From NCBI GenBank assembly GCA_963785255.1, contig CAWAUR010000006.1, positions 157,567 through 221,566 on the forward strand: a stretch of DNA of 64,000 nucleotides. Reading direction: 5' to 3'. The stretch comes from Bog-159 sp963785255. GTDB lineage: Bacteria; Acidobacteriota; Terriglobia; Bryobacterales; Bryobacteraceae. Both the position numbers and the translations under genes were made by a program. Numbering within the stretch: the first letter of the stretch is position 1; every line of letters begins with the position of its first letter. Shown piece after piece: positions 7,140-15,856 of the stretch. Below the pieces are notes generated by a model. That model had not been told where the DNA came from. It did not search any database and saw only the letters and a list, made by a program, of their open reading frames with translations.

Positions 7140-10100
7140 TCATTCCTTGATCTCCGGGTTGGGGTTACGCAACGCCGCCAGATAAGTCGTCCGCGGCCTG
7201 GTATTTAAATCCGCCAACAGCCCGTAGTTTGTTTTTTCCTTTTTCATCTTGGCGACCCGGCTCTCGGGATCGTTGATATTTCCGAAAATAATCGCCTCCG
7301 TGGGACAAGTCTGCTGGCACGCCGTCAGGATCTCGCCGTCGCGCACATGCCTGTCTTCCTTCTCGGAATCGATCTTGGCGCGATTGATGCGCTGCACGCA
7401 GTAAGTGCACTTTTCCATCACGCCCCGGCTGCGCACACTCACATCCGGATTACGCTGCAACTTCAAGCTGTTCGTCTTGAAATCCGAGTACAGGAAGAAG
7501 TTAAACCGGCGCACCTTGTATGGGCAGTTATTCGAGCAATAACGCGTTCCCACGCAGCGGTTATACACCATGTCGTTCAGGCCTTCGCTCGAGTGATTGG
7601 TGGCCTGCACCGGACACACCAGCTCACACGGCGCGTTCTCACACTGCATGCAAGGCACCGGCTGATTATAGATTTTGGGATCTTCGATGTCTCCATGGAA
7701 GTAGCTGTCCACTCGCAGCCAATGCATGTGGCGGCCATGGTGCACTTCGTTCTTGCCCACCACCGCGATGTTATTCTCCGCCTGGCAGGCAACCACGCAC
7801 GCGCCGCAGCCCGTGCAAGCGGTGAGATCGATGGCCATGCCCCAGGCATACTTGTCGTAACTGAATCCCGGATACAGCGTCAGGCCGGGCGCTGGAGTTT
7901 CCACGTCCTCCTGGAACAAGTCGGGCTTAGCGCGATACTCCCCGATATCCGCCTTCTCAATCGTATGCCGCGTGGTGTCGAGCGCATGATAGTCCTGAAT
8001 GGAGACCAGCAGATAATCGCTGCCTACTTTACGCGTCTCGAGTCCGTAATCGTTCCAGAGCGCCTTGGATGTGCGCATGCCATAAGCATTGAAGCCGATG
8101 CGTGTGCCCACGTGGCCGGCGCGCGTTCTGCCATATCCTAAGTGGACAGTTACCGAACCGTCCGCATGTCCCGGCTGAATATAGACCGGCGCACGCATCT
8201 TATATCCGGCATACTCGATCTCGACTAAGTCGGTGGTGACGACGCCTTTCTCCTGCGCCGTCCGGGGACTCATAATCGCGGCATTATCCCAGGTCAACTG
8301 AGTGATCGGTCGCGGCCACTCCTGCAGCCATCCGTTATTGGCGAAACGGCCGTCGTATACCGCTGGATCGGGGCGGAAAACCACTTCCAAGCCCTGCGGC
8401 GAGACCGCCGGCGGCAACGCGCCATGCCATCCTGCGCGGACGGCGACGGTCTTGGCGGCCAGCGCGGTGTCCGGCACGATACCGTCGTGCACCGCTTTGC
8501 GCCACCAGGCTTCGAAATCCGCGCCTTTATGCTGGCTGGCCCAGTAATCCTTCACAATCTGATAAGAAGTGCGCTCCAGTTGTCCCGTCAGCATGGTCAG
8601 CACTTCATGCTTCGACTTACCCGCGTACAGCGGCGCGATCAGCGGCTGCGTGATGGTGACGGTGCCATCGTGCGCCCGGCAATCGCTCCATGTCTCCAGA
8701 TAGTGAGCCATGGGTAAGTGCCAGTGACAAAGCTCGCTGGTTTCGTCTTCGAGCAGGCTCAAGTGGACCCGCAGACCGGCTTTCTTCAAACGGTCGCGAA
8801 AACCCAACTCCACCGGTGCGTCATACGCCGGATTGCCGCCCAGAATCAGCAGCAGATCCACCGCGCCCGCATCCAGATCTTTCACCAGATCGTAGAGCGA
8901 CGCCACCTGATCCACGGGCGGCGCCTCCACCGGCTCGGTATACAAGACGGTCTTGCCCACGTTGCCGAGCGCCGCATTCATGGCGTGCGCCAGCGCGTGC
9001 ACCGCCGCGCTCTGCTGCTCGCCCGCGATGATCAGGCTCGATCCGCGATGCTTCAGCAGATCGTTCTTTATAGGTTCGATCCACTTGTCGGCGGCCGTGG
9101 CGGCGCCCTTGTGCGCACCCGTATCCACGCCCAAAGCCGCCGCCAGATTCCAGGCGAAATGTTCCACATCGGCGGCCCGCAGCGGCATGCGGTGATCGGC
9201 CTTGGTGCCCGTAGGACTCGGCATCGGCTCCACCACGTAGAGCCGGTTCATTTCATACTGGCCATCGCGTACGCGCCGGCGCGCGGAGAACTGGCGCGCG
9301 TAACGCAAGCTACCCGGCCCCGCGGACAGGAAATTGGAATCTAACGAAACGATCACGTCCGCCGCGCTCAGATCGTAAGTTGTGTTTACGGCCTGACCCA
9401 ACGCAAGCTGCGCGCCGGCCCGCACGGAATGCGCTCCTGCGGGTTCCCATTGGTGCCACTTAGCCCCGGGGAAAGCCGTCAAGGTTTCCTTGATCTGATT
9501 CGCCAGTGTGGGCGAAGTGACTGTCTCGGTGAGAATCCGTATGCCGGCGCCTTGCTTGCTTTTTTGCTGTCCCGTCACTAGCTGCACCGCGCCCAAGAAC
9601 GCGCTCCAGGAGCGGATTTCGCCTTCGAGTGTCAGCGCCTGCGAGCGGTCCGGATCGTAAAGTCCCAGCACGGACGCTTGCGAATAAACATCACACGCGC
9701 CCAGGCTTTCGGGATGATCGGGATTACCTTCTATCTTGGTGGGCCGCCCTTCGTGACTCTCCACCAGTAATCCGGTGGAACCGGAGCCCAGCGGCATGGC
9801 CGTGGCGAAGAAAAGCGGGCGTCCGGGCACCAGTTCTTCGGGTTGCTTGGCATAGGGCGCAATCAGTTCTGTGGGCTGCCGCGTACAAGCCGCCAGGCCC
9901 GCCAGCGCCAACGACGCACCCATCAGCTTGATGAAGTTGCGCCGGCTGTCGCCATCTTCCCATTCCGAGGCATAGCGCGGGAATTCGCGATGCATCAAGT
10001 CCTGAAAGGCGTCGGTTTGGGCCAAGTCTTGGAGACTGCGCCAGTATTCGCGCCCATGGGATTTCTCAAGCAGCGCGCGTACGGCGGGCAGATCCAACTT

Positions 10101-10160
10101 GCGGGCCTCGGCCGGAGCGGCCTCTTGGTCGTGATTCAACGGATCGTCAGATTCACTCAT
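7140..10160 (-). CDS. actB: Alternative complex III subunit ActB (molybdopterin-like and iron-sulfur fusion)
   Basis: 1006 aa periplasmic subunit. A Tat motif is visible at about 72-82 (SRRNFIKLMG) with a lipobox-like AAC at 90-92. Residues about 100-740 resemble the molybdopterin oxidoreductase fold; in ACIII this part carries no molybdenum. The C-terminal part (about 760-960) holds the ferredoxin-type cysteines: CTGCGACVVAC, CMQCENAPCELVC, CVGTRYCSNNC, and the CTYC ... CQQTC set, enough for four Fe-S clusters. It accepts electrons from quinol and feeds the cytochrome subunits. It lies 11 nt after the actA stop. The order and sizes match ACIII operons of Acidobacteria and Bacteroidota. Confidence 0.96.
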   Translation of the reverse strand: MSESDDPLNHDQEAAPAEARKLDLPAVRALLEKSHGREYWRSLQDLAQTDAFQDLMHREFPRYASEWEDGDSRRNFIKLMGASLALAGLAACTRQPTELIAPYAKQPEELVPGRPLFFATAMPLGSGSTGLLVESHEGRPTKIEGNPDHPESLGACDVYSQASVLGLYDPDRSQALTLEGEIRSWSAFLGAVQLVTGQQKSKQGAGIRILTETVTSPTLANQIKETLTAFPGAKWHQWEPAGAHSVRAGAQLALGQAVNTTYDLSAADVIVSLDSNFLSAGPGSLRYARQFSARRRVRDGQYEMNRLYVVEPMPSPTGTKADHRMPLRAADVEHFAWNLAAALGVDTGAHKGAATAADKWIEPIKNDLLKHRGSSLIIAGEQQSAAVHALAHAMNAALGNVGKTVLYTEPVEAPPVDQVASLYDLVKDLDAGAVDLLLILGGNPAYDAPVELGFRDRLKKAGLRVHLSLLEDETSELCHWHLPMAHYLETWSDCRAHDGTVTITQPLIAPLYAGKSKHEVLTMLTGQLERTSYQIVKDYWASQHKGADFEAWWRKAVHDGIVPDTALAAKTVAVRAGWHGALPPAVSPQGLEVVFRPDPAVYDGRFANNGWLQEWPRPITQLTWDNAAIMSPRTAQEKGVVTTDLVEIEYAGYKMRAPVYIQPGHADGSVTVHLGYGRTRAGHVGTRIGFNAYGMRTSKALWNDYGLETRKVGSDYLLVSIQDYHALDTTRHTIEKADIGEYRAKPDLFQEDVETPAPGLTLYPGFSYDKYAWGMAIDLTACTGCGACVVACQAENNIAVVGKNEVHHGRHMHWLRVDSYFHGDIEDPKIYNQPVPCMQCENAPCELVCPVQATNHSSEGLNDMVYNRCVGTRYCSNNCPYKVRRFNFFLYSDFKTNSLKLQRNPDVSVRSRGVMEKCTYCVQRINRAKIDSEKEDRHVRDGEILTACQQTCPTEAIIFGNINDPESRVAKMKKEKTNYGLLADLNTRPRTTYLAALRNPNPEIKE

Positions 10161-10171
10161 CTTCTATGATT

Positions 10172-10831
10172 TCAGCGGTGGCACGTACTGCAACTAGTCA
10201 GCGTGCGCACGTCTTGAATCTTATACTCGGCCACCAGGCGGCGTCCCAGGGTCTCCTGATCTTCGGTAGGTTCGTATCCCATGGTGAAAACTTCGGAACG
10301 CGGCCGCACATACCGCTGGGGATGCCGGTGACAGTTGAGACACCATTCCATTTGCAAGGAATGCGCCTGATACATGAGCGGCATCTTGTCCACCCTGCCG
10401 TGACACGTCTCGCAGCCTACGCCCTTATTTACATGAATGCTGTGATTGAAATAAACGTAATCGGGTAAGTCGTGCACACGCGTCCACTCGATGGGTTGCC
10501 CGGTTCGGAAACTCTCGCGTACCGGCTCCAGCATGGGCGCGGTATTCCAGATCTGCGAGTGACAATTCATACACGTCTTGGTAGGCGGAATATTCGCGGT
10601 GTTGGACACTTCGACGGTGGTATGGCAATAGCGGCAATCGATGCCGTCGTCGGCCACATGGTGCACATGGCTGAACGGAACGGGCTGTGCGCGGACCTCT
10701 CCTTCGCGGGTTTCGTATCCCGACCTATCCAGCGTGGCGAAGCACCACGTCAGAAAGCCGAGAGCGAACACCGCGCCGTAGATCGTGATGCGCGACAGCG
10801 TATTCGTACTGTGATGAAAGATCTGAGCCAT
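10172..10831 (-). CDS. actA: Alternative complex III subunit ActA (pentaheme cytochrome c)
   Basis: 219 aa with one N-terminal membrane anchor (about 15-35, ITIYGAVFALGFLTWCF) and five CxxCH heme sites in order: CRYCH, CMNCH, CETCH, CLNCH and CSTCH. The last lies three residues from the C-terminus. It is the first gene of the act operon and forms the periplasmic electron wire. No clear promoter is visible in the 45 nt between it and the upstream gene, so the operon may share a transcript with the asparaginase gene. Confidence 0.95.
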   Translation of the reverse strand: MAQIFHHSTNTLSRITIYGAVFALGFLTWCFATLDRSGYETREGEVRAQPVPFSHVHHVADDGIDCRYCHTTVEVSNTANIPPTKTCMNCHSQIWNTAPMLEPVRESFRTGQPIEWTRVHDLPDYVYFNHSIHVNKGVGCETCHGRVDKMPLMYQAHSLQMEWCLNCHRHPQRYVRPRSEVFTMGYEPTEDQETLGRRLVAEYKIQDVRTLTSCSTCHR

Positions 10832-10876
10832 TCTTCGGACGAATTGTTTATTCTATCGAACCACGGGAGACAACGC

Positions 10877-11995
10877 TCACGCTTTTCGTTCGAATAGATA
10901 CGCGCTCACCTCGAAACGACTGGGGCCCGAGCCGTCGTTGACCGCGAAACGCGCGGGTCTGAGCTTGCCGGCACGCATTTCTCCGTTCCATAGCGATGCG
11001 CCGGCATACTCGCCGTCGTTGCGCAACGCATAAAAATTCAAATCCACCTTCTCTAAACGAGACATGTCATTGTCGAAATTCCGCGCCACGCGCTTCAGGG
11101 CATCCAGACAAGCCTCGCGCGGCGACATTCCATGCCGCATATTTTCCACGACAGTATGTCCGCCGGCGATCCGGATATTCTCTTCGCCGCGGCCGGTGGA
11201 TCCCGCGCCGCCGAAATCCTGGTCTAAATACAAACCCGCGCCAATGATCGGCGAATCTCCCACCCGGCCGGCAATTTTCCAGGCCAGACCGCTGGTGGTG
11301 GTGACACCGGACATCTCGCCTTTGGCGTTGCGCGACAGGCAATTGATGGTGCCGTGCGTGGGATGCCCGGCCATCTCCCAGGCCCATACCAACGTTTCGT
11401 CGTCCGCATGCGGAAACATCTCCCGCAGCATGGACATGGTCTTCGTCGGGGGCGCATCCAGACCCGGACCCCAATTGCTGTGCCCTTCCGGATCGCGCAG
11501 CGATGCTTTCCACGTCAGCCACGCGATGCGCGATTTTTCCGTAAGCAAATCCTCTTCGGGATAGCCCATCTCGCGGGCGAACTTTCCGGCGCCGCCGCCC
11601 ACCAGCATGATGTGATCGGTGCGTTCCATCACCAGCTTGGCGATTTTTGAAGGCGTCTTCACGCCGCGTATCGATGCTACCGAACCGGCGCGGCGCGTGG
11701 GCCCGTGCATTACCGAGGAGTCGAGTTCCACCACACCTTCTTCATTGGGAAGGCCGCCGTAGCCGACCGAGGTATCTTCGGGATCTTCTTCGTTGATGTT
11801 TACGCCAGCGACTACCGCATCCAGCGTGTCGCCGCCCGCTTTCAGAACTTCCATGGCGCGGGCACAGGCGCGTTCGCCGTTGGCGCTGGATATTACGACG
11901 GTCTTGGCGGACTGTGCGGAAGCCATGCCCAGCGCGGGCAATAACGCCGAACCGAGCATGACGGCTCTGCGGCTGATCCCGATGTTCTCGCTCAT
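10877..11995 (-). CDS. N4-(beta-N-acetylglucosaminyl)-L-asparaginase (Ntn hydrolase), Tat-exported
   Basis: 372 aa. It cleaves the Asn-GlcNAc bond of glycoasparagines or related beta-aspartyl substrates after autocatalytic self-cleavage. The predicted nucleophile is the Thr of HGTINCL, and the substrate-binding segment GRVGDSPIIGAG is well conserved. In most relatives the nucleophile motif is HDTIG, so G for D and N for G are variations here. The N-terminus ISRRAVMLGSALLPAL is a twin-arginine signal, which places the enzyme in the periplasm. It reads toward actA with a gap of 45 nt. Confidence 0.9.
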   Translation of the reverse strand: MSENIGISRRAVMLGSALLPALGMASAQSAKTVVISSANGERACARAMEVLKAGGDTLDAVVAGVNINEEDPEDTSVGYGGLPNEEGVVELDSSVMHGPTRRAGSVASIRGVKTPSKIAKLVMERTDHIMLVGGGAGKFAREMGYPEEDLLTEKSRIAWLTWKASLRDPEGHSNWGPGLDAPPTKTMSMLREMFPHADDETLVWAWEMAGHPTHGTINCLSRNAKGEMSGVTTTSGLAWKIAGRVGDSPIIGAGLYLDQDFGGAGSTGRGEENIRIAGGHTVVENMRHGMSPREACLDALKRVARNFDNDMSRLEKVDLNFYALRNDGEYAGASLWNGEMRAGKLRPARFAVNDGSGPSRFEVSAYLFERKA

Positions 11996-12080
11996 CTAGG
12001 CCTTACCTGTGTGGTGTCGAAGTTGCCATTATGCCACAGGTTTAGCGGGATGATGTACTCCTTTTTTGGCAGAGCCGTTT

Positions 12081-12273
12081 AACCGTTTTGGGGAAACCGC
12101 TCCCTGACGGTCGCGGCTCTGTAACGGATGTAGTGATCTCGCGGGGTTTACTACTCTGAGACCGCCCCCTTTGTGGGCGGTCTCAAATCCGTTCCATCAG
12201 GCCCCGCCGGAGGCCCAACTGAGCCGCGACCGTCAGGGAGCGGTTTCTTCAGACGGAAATCCCCAAAACGGTT
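12081..12273. repeat. Large inverted repeat with internal perfect hairpin in a gene-free gap
   Basis: This is the only structure in the gap 11996-12325. The left arm (12081-12119) runs AACCGTTTTGGGG, then AAACCGCTCCCTGACGG, then TCGCGGCTC. The right arm (12221-12273) is its reverse complement apart from about 14 extra bases (TTCAGACGGAAA region). Between them GAGACCGCCC at 12158-12167 pairs perfectly with GGGCGGTCTC at 12175-12184. The arm core (CCGCGACCGTnAGGgAGCGGTTT) recurs near 19.5, 31.85 and 59.1 kb. It lies between two divergently read genes, so a terminator role is less likely than a mobile-repeat origin. Confidence 0.85.
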
Positions 12274-12325
12274 AAGCACCCTTTTGGCAGAGTTGTTTTC
12301 GCGCGCGGCAAGCGGCCGGAACAAA

Positions 12326-13648
12326 ATGCGAAACGATGCGTCCAATCGAAACATGCGGTATTCGAGCATTGCCTCGGCTACGGTTTTAGCGGCTCTAGCG
12401 GTTGGGGCCCAGACGCCATCCCATCGCGCGGCGGCAAAGAAGACGGCCACTGCGAAACCGCCGGCCGTGGTGGAGGACTGGCCGGTATGGGGCGGCAAAA
12501 ATCGCGACTTTATCGTCAACACCTCGGGACTGGCGGACTCCTGGCCTGCCGGCGGTCCCAAGCGCATCTGGAGCCGGCCGCTGGGCGACGGTTACTCCCC
12601 GATCGCCGAAGAAGGCGGCGTACTCTACACCGGATTCCGCCGGGATTCCCACGACGTGATCACGGCGCTTGATTCAGTCACGGGCAAAACCATTTGGGAA
12701 TTCAACTACGACAACCCGTTCACAAACTCCTATTCCGAAGCCGTGGGACCTGGTCCTTACGCCATGCCGCAGGTGATTGGCGACCGCGTAGTCACTGCCA
12801 GCGGAACCGGCAAGATCTATTCGCTCGACAAGAAAACGGGCAAGCCGAAATGGTTTCACGATCTGTATAAGGAGTTTCACGCATCGCAGCTCGAGTTTGG
12901 CTACGCCTGTCATGCGTTGCCTTACAAAGATATGCCGATCTACCAGGCCGGCGGTAACGGCGATGGCGTGATCGCGTTCCGGCAAAGCGACGGCGCGGTG
13001 GTTTGGAAAGCGCTGCAATTCACGAATTCGTATTCATCGCCGCTGCTCATCAACGTAGATGGACAGACGCAGGCGATGGTGCTGGCCGCGAAGACGGTGT
13101 TCGGATTCAACCCCGACAACGGCACGCTGTTCTGGACTCACGAGCATGTCACCAACTATGGGCTGGCGATCAGCACACCCGTATGGGCGCCCGGCAATAT
13201 TTTGTTTGTGGCGTCGGCTTACGGAGAGGGCGCGCGGGCGCTGCACCTGAGCCAATCCGGCGGCAAGACGCGCGTGGACGAGTTGTGGTACAACCCGCAC
13301 TTCGAACTGCATATCGGGACCGCCATCCAACGCGATGGATATATCTATTTCTCGCGCGGTTATAACGGTCCTATATTGATGACCGGCGTGGAGCTGAAGA
13401 CCGGCCGCGTGATGTGGCAGGAGCGCGATGGGTTTGCGAAGGCGCAACTGCTATGGGCGGATGGCAAGCTGATCCTCGCCGATCAGGATGGAACGCTGGC
13501 GCTGTGCCGCGCCACGCCGCAGAAGTTCGAGGTGCTATCGAGGGCTTCGGTGATGCAGAGCATCGCCTGGACGCCGCCTACGTTGGTGGGCACTTACCTA
13601 TATCTGCGGGACCGCAAGACCATCGCCGCCTACGATCTGGGGAAGTAA
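12326..13648 (+). CDS. Secreted PQQ-like beta-propeller protein
   Basis: About 440 aa. A signal peptide (SSIASATVLAALAVGAQT) is followed by propeller blades with the usual PQQ/WD-like phrases: ALDSVTGKTIWEFN, SLDKKTGKPKWF, AFRQSDGAVVWKA, GFNPDNGTLFW and ELKTGRVMWQ. No catalytic domain is attached, so it may be a PQQ-independent scaffold or a quinoprotein-like enzyme of unknown substrate. The start is an ATG at 12326 or, equally possible, 12353, just before the hydrophobic leader. The longer open frame back to 12173 is repeat DNA and is rejected. A decayed relative is found at 40.34-40.54 kb. Confidence 0.85.
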   Translation: MRNDASNRNMRYSSIASATVLAALAVGAQTPSHRAAAKKTATAKPPAVVEDWPVWGGKNRDFIVNTSGLADSWPAGGPKRIWSRPLGDGYSPIAEEGGVLYTGFRRDSHDVITALDSVTGKTIWEFNYDNPFTNSYSEAVGPGPYAMPQVIGDRVVTASGTGKIYSLDKKTGKPKWFHDLYKEFHASQLEFGYACHALPYKDMPIYQAGGNGDGVIAFRQSDGAVVWKALQFTNSYSSPLLINVDGQTQAMVLAAKTVFGFNPDNGTLFWTHEHVTNYGLAISTPVWAPGNILFVASAYGEGARALHLSQSGGKTRVDELWYNPHFELHIGTAIQRDGYIYFSRGYNGPILMTGVELKTGRVMWQERDGFAKAQLLWADGKLILADQDGTLALCRATPQKFEVLSRASVMQSIAWTPPTLVGTYLYLRDRKTIAAYDLGK

Positions 13649-13655
13649 CTGGCGC

Positions 13656-14087
13656 TTATGCGAGCAGCAGCGGGGCGAACGCAACCGACAGGATCAACCC
13701 CATCACCAGCCACGACGCGCGGTTGCCGAAGTTGATGGTGTAACCCACGCCGTACCGTTTTTCGACCACCAGCGCCGGATCGTTGGGGTTGTAATAGATC
13801 TGGCCCAGCTTCCAGCATTCGTCGGGAGCGCCGTCGCCTGCCGCTGCCGGGCTCCTGGCAAATTCGCACGACGGGCCAAGCGAAACCGACGGTTACGGCA
13901 AGAGTGACGACCAATCTTCGGCCAGCGCGCGATAGGCATCCGCGATCGTGTTGAAGTGGACGCCCAGATCGATGGCCAGGCGGCGCACGGATGGCAAAGC
14001 ATCGCTGGGCGCCACCGCGCCTTCTACCCGCAGGGTGCGCAGGTGATCCACGATCTGGCGAGTCACCGGTGTGGCGGAGTCGTGGAC
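13656..14087 (-). pseudogene. Fused relic: YtrA-type GntR regulator N-terminus plus DUF1648-type membrane protein C-terminus
   Basis: Reading right to left, 14087-13893 encodes a start-less winged-helix segment (TPVTRQIVDHLRTLRVEG, then LPSVRRLAIDLGVHFNTIAD, AYRALAED) typical of YtrA-subfamily GntR regulators. It ends in a stop at 13893 immediately after the HTH. In a different frame 13835-13656 encodes WKLGQIYYNPNDPALVVEKR, YGVGYTINFGNRASWLVMG and a final membrane helix, typical of the end of DUF1648/DUF5808 membrane proteins. These two genes are normally neighbours, so an internal deletion removing the regulator's C-terminus and the partner's N-terminus explains the remnant. No functional product is expected. 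Confidence 0.8.
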
Positions 14088-14106
14088 TCAGTCAAGAGCG
14101 AATTTG

Positions 14107-14478
14107 TCAGGCCGCCGGTTGGCCGTTGCCGCCGCGCCGGGAGGCGTCGATGAACCGAGTGAGCTTGTCTTCGAGAGCCTGCATTTTCTCTTCGGTGATC
14201 AGTTGCGAGGCAGCCAGCCTCGTGATGTATTCGTCGAGCGTCTGACGGCGCCGTCGTTCGTTGCGGGCTTCGGCGACGCCCACCCGAATGGCGCGGCGCA
14301 GGGTGATGCGGAGAGCCGTAATGTCGCGGTCCTGCTTTTCGGATAGGCGGTCGATGTTCTCGGCCGTTTTTTCCACTTTTTCGCCGAGTTCGCGAACCTG
14401 TTCGCCCAGTAGTTCGACGGTTTCCGTCAAAGCTTCGTGCCGTTCCGTCAGCCTGTCCAGACGTTCATCGGTGGTCAT
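14107..14478 (-). CDS. Coiled-coil protein, function unknown
   Basis: 123 aa, charged and almost wholly helical. Heptad-like sequence runs from about residue 5 to 55 (LTERHEALTETVELLGEQVR, then ELGEKVEKTAENIDRLSEKQ), followed by a basic stretch NERRRRQTLDEYITRLAASQ and a second helix. There is no signal peptide and no membrane segment. Similar short coiled-coil proteins are common in Acidobacteria genomes, often in several copies. It ends just before the GntR relic and starts 8 nt after the aminotransferase stop. Confidence 0.65.
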   Translation of the reverse strand: MTTDERLDRLTERHEALTETVELLGEQVRELGEKVEKTAENIDRLSEKQDRDITALRITLRRAIRVGVAEARNERRRRQTLDEYITRLAASQLITEEKMQALEDKLTRFIDASRRGGNGQPAA

Positions 14479-14486
14479 CTGTATTC

Positions 14487-15644
14487 CTATGTTACAACAG
14501 CCTCAATCCGCGCTACCGCCTCCATTAAATTCTCGAGCGAATTGGCATAACTGAACCGGATATATCCTTCTCCGAAGCGGCCAAACGACCCGCCATCGAG
14601 CGTGGCGACGCCCGCCTCTTCCAGCAGACGATCCGATAATTCCTTCGACGGAACTCCGGTTCCCTGCACGTTTGCGTACGCATAGAACGCGCCGCCGGGA
14701 AGCGTGCAGCGGAAACCTGGAATGCGATTCAAGCCTTGGCAAATGGCATCGCGGCGGCGGCGAAATTCGGCCACCATCCTATCCACCGGCTCTTGCGGAC
14801 CCTGCAACGCCGCGATGCCCGCGCGCTGCGTGAAACCCGGCACACACGAGCACGAGTTCACCATCAGCTTAGTCACTGCGTCGACCAGCCACGTGGGCAT
14901 CGCACCGTATCCCAGGCGCCATCCAGTCATGGCATAGGTCTTCGAAAAACCATCCAGGATGATGGTCTTCTGAAGCATCCCCGGATATTGCGCGATGGAA
15001 ACGGGCGCGTCGTCGTAATAAAGGCGCGAATAGATTTCATCGGACAGCACCATCAGATCGCGATCCCGCACCATGTCGGCAATCGCGCGCATATCTTCCG
15101 CCGGAATGACTCCGCCAGTCGGATTGTGCGGCGAATTCAAGATCAGCAGCTTGGTGCGGCTGCTCAACTTATCGCGCAGTAAGTTCAAGTCAAACGAAAA
15201 CCCGCGGCTTGCGACCAGCGGAATCGGGACCGGGATGGCGCCCAGAGTACGGATCATCGATTCGTAAATTGGAAATCCGGGGTTCGGATAGATCACTTCA
15301 TCGCCCGGCTCGAGCAGCGCCAGCAGGGGGAAAAAGATGATGGGCTTGCCGCCCGGGACGATAGACACATGTTCCGGTCCCACGCGGATGCCGCGGCGGC
15401 GCGACACATCTTCCGCGACGGCTTCGCGCAACTCGGGCAGACCTTGCGGCGGACCGTAGCGCGTCGAACCTTCATCGAGCGCGCGCTTGGCGGCCTCCAC
15501 GATGTGCGCGGGCGTGGAAAAATCCGGCTCGCCGATTTCGAGATGAATCACGCTGCGCCCCTCGGCTTCGAGCGCGCGCGCCCGCACCAAAACCTCGAAC
15601 GCGGATTCGACCGCGACGCGATCCATCCGCTCCGCCAGTTTCAC
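14487..15644 (-). CDS. PLP-dependent class I/II aminotransferase
   Basis: 385 aa, fold type I. The Schiff-base lysine is in ILDGFSKTYAMTGWRLGYG. The cofactor and substrate contacts NSPHNPTGG, DEIYSRLYYD and the C-terminal arginine of EGYIRFSYANS are present, and the N-terminal IHLEIGEPDFSTP is characteristic of the aspartate/aromatic aminotransferase group. The substrate cannot be read from sequence. It starts with GTG in a 4-nt GTGA overlap with the OB-fold gene, so it is translated with the thiolase pair. Confidence 0.92.
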   Translation of the reverse strand: MKLAERMDRVAVESAFEVLVRARALEAEGRSVIHLEIGEPDFSTPAHIVEAAKRALDEGSTRYGPPQGLPELREAVAEDVSRRRGIRVGPEHVSIVPGGKPIIFFPLLALLEPGDEVIYPNPGFPIYESMIRTLGAIPVPIPLVASRGFSFDLNLLRDKLSSRTKLLILNSPHNPTGGVIPAEDMRAIADMVRDRDLMVLSDEIYSRLYYDDAPVSIAQYPGMLQKTIILDGFSKTYAMTGWRLGYGAMPTWLVDAVTKLMVNSCSCVPGFTQRAGIAALQGPQEPVDRMVAEFRRRRDAICQGLNRIPGFRCTLPGGAFYAYANVQGTGVPSKELSDRLLEEAGVATLDGGSFGRFGEGYIRFSYANSLENLMEAVARIEAVVT

Positions 15645-15856
15645 GGAATCTTCTCGAAATACGGCACGCCTTCGCGCGAGTCCACTTGGCCCACGCGATC
15701 CGAAATCTGCACGCGCTCACCCAGGATGCGCCCCGTCATGCGCCCGCCATTATCCATCTCCACGATGGCAGTTTGAAAGGGCACCTCGGCGGCGAACTCT
15801 TCGGCCGCGGCATAGATCACCGTCTCTGTATATACCGTTCCGGTTGGCATGCTCAT
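15641..15856 (-). CDS. Short OB-fold (DUF35-like) thiolase partner
   Basis: 71 aa, about half the usual length of Zn-ribbon/OB-fold DUF35 proteins. The OB segment is visible (AIVEMDNGGRMTGRILGE ... VGQVDSREGVPYFE), but there are no cysteines for the zinc ribbon. It is sandwiched with 4-nt overlaps between the thiolase gene and the aminotransferase gene. Such proteins usually bind thiolase or acyl-CoA enzymes and help close the active site; that role is inferred from context. Confidence 0.75.
   Translation of the reverse strand: MSMPTGTVYTETVIYAAAEEFAAEVPFQTAIVEMDNGGRMTGRILGERVQISDRVGQVDSREGVPYFEKIP

Noticed and set aside
7347..8141. Long plus-strand open frame of 264 codons opposite actB
   Set aside because: High-GC shadow of actB; the protein has no domain and the actB Fe-S motifs are on the other strand.
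12173..12325. Extended N-terminus of the PQQ propeller protein
   Set aside because: Encoded by a dispersed repeat; a signal peptide begins after the ATG at 12326 or 12353.
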